Assembly (NCBI GenBank): GCA_016926625.1 | Contig: JAFGOE010000133.1 | Location: 1 to 34,282, forward strand | Direction of reading: 5' to 3' | DNA from: Candidatus Zhuqueibacterota bacterium | GTDB lineage: Bacteria > Zhuqueibacterota > Zhuqueibacteria > Thermofontimicrobiales > Thiofontviventaceae | Length of the DNA: 34,282 nt | Shown here: positions 33,971 to 34,282 of the stretch, piece after piece | Position numbering within the stretch: the first letter of the stretch is position 1 | How the letters are laid out: each line of letters begins with the position of its first letter | Notes under the pieces: model-generated | Database searches by the model: none | The model's input: only the letters and a program-made list of their open reading frames with translations | Told to the model about the DNA's origin: nothing | Program-made: the position numbers and the translations under genes

Positions 33971-34282
33971 TTGTTCCTTCTTCTCCTGAGCTCATGTATT
34001 ACTTCATCAATGGTCACATTCTGTTTTACGAGATATACAGTTAAGAAATATAAGAGATCAGCAGCCTCCCAAATGACATCCTCTTTTGTATTTGTCTCAA
34101 TGACCTCCTGAGCCTCCTCCATAATTTTCTCGTTCAATTTCTCCTTCGTCAATGTCGCCGTATATGAGCCATCTGTAGGATTTTCGAACCGTCCCTGAAC
34201 GACACGATACAGATCTGAAAGATTAAATTCTTTTTTCCCGAAGCATGAGTATTCCCCTGTGTGACACGCCACTCCCGTTTGA
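33967..34282 (-). CDS. hisI: Histidine biosynthesis bifunctional HisIE (partial, cut by the window edge)
   Basis: The visible 3' part encodes about 105 residues. The first visible residues, QTGVACHTGEYSCF, are the conserved end of the phosphoribosyl-AMP cyclohydrolase (HisI) domain with a metal-binding Cys-His region. From FNLSDLYRVV onward is the phosphoribosyl-ATP pyrophosphohydrolase (HisE) domain, with EEAQEVIE and EAADLLYFL as its signature. The fusion handles two consecutive early steps of histidine synthesis. The 5' end lies outside the window. It is translationally coupled to hisD, which implies a larger his operon continuing upstream. Confidence 0.95.
   Translation of the reverse strand, partial: QTGVACHTGEYSCFGKKEFNLSDLYRVVQGRFENPTDGSYTATLTKEKLNEKIMEEAQEVIETNTKEDVIWEAADLLYFLTVYLVKQNVTIDEVIHELRRRRNK

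Overview
The window looks like a chromosomal segment from a Gram-negative bacterium, probably from a poorly characterised lineage of the FCB (Fibrobacterota-Chlorobiota-Bacteroidota) type such as Calditrichota, Marinimicrobia or KSB1. That placement rests only on the mix of genes (lspA-rluD next to a DksA-like gene, a divIVA-yggT pair in a lipoprotein-bearing cell, many secreted glycoside hydrolases) and is weak. Promoters have a classical sigma70 look (TTGACT, 16-18 bases, TATATT). No rRNA, tRNA, CRISPR array, phage gene or intact transposase is visible.

Bases 1-10400 are a secreted hemicellulose-degradation cluster, all on the + strand. Intact members are a GH3 beta-xylosidase/glucosidase with a PA14 insert, a CE1-type esterase, a GH31 alpha-xylosidase/glucosidase and a GH51 alpha-L-arabinofuranosidase. 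Together they could debranch and hydrolyse arabinoxylan or xyloglucan side chains. Between them lie three gene corpses: a frameshifted GH51 3' half, a GH3 that kept only its signal peptide and C-terminal domain, and a second GH51 C-terminal scrap. No transporter or regulator is present, so the cluster appears to be eroding.

Bases 10900-19170 hold a nucleotidyltransferase-GHMP sugar kinase fusion (minus strand), a secreted serine hydrolase, two translationally coupled radical SAM genes and a secreted START-like protein. This region also carries interspersed repeats: a 129-bp MITE-like element with 14-bp terminal inverted repeats (further copies near 10.8 kb and 28.4 kb) and a composite palindromic repeat (18.85-19.14 kb) that supplies the C-terminus of the START-like protein.

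Bases 19170-27550 are a minus-strand housekeeping block: dnaG, two tandem paralogous six-helix membrane proteins of unknown function, rluD, lspA, a DksA/TraR zinc-finger protein, purine nucleoside phosphorylase, a coiled-coil lipoprotein, divIVA and yggT. Four of these genes start with TTG. Divergent from yggT are efp and rmuC (+). Then come rocD, a membrane-anchored rhodanese and a MauE/DoxX-like protein in a likely operon (+). It converges, with a 30-base overlap, on the histidine genes hisD and hisIE (minus), the latter cut by the window edge.

The items most worth a second look are the kinase-pyrophosphorylase fusion, the radical SAM pair, the tandem membrane paralogs, the MITE and composite repeats, and the decayed glycosidase genes.
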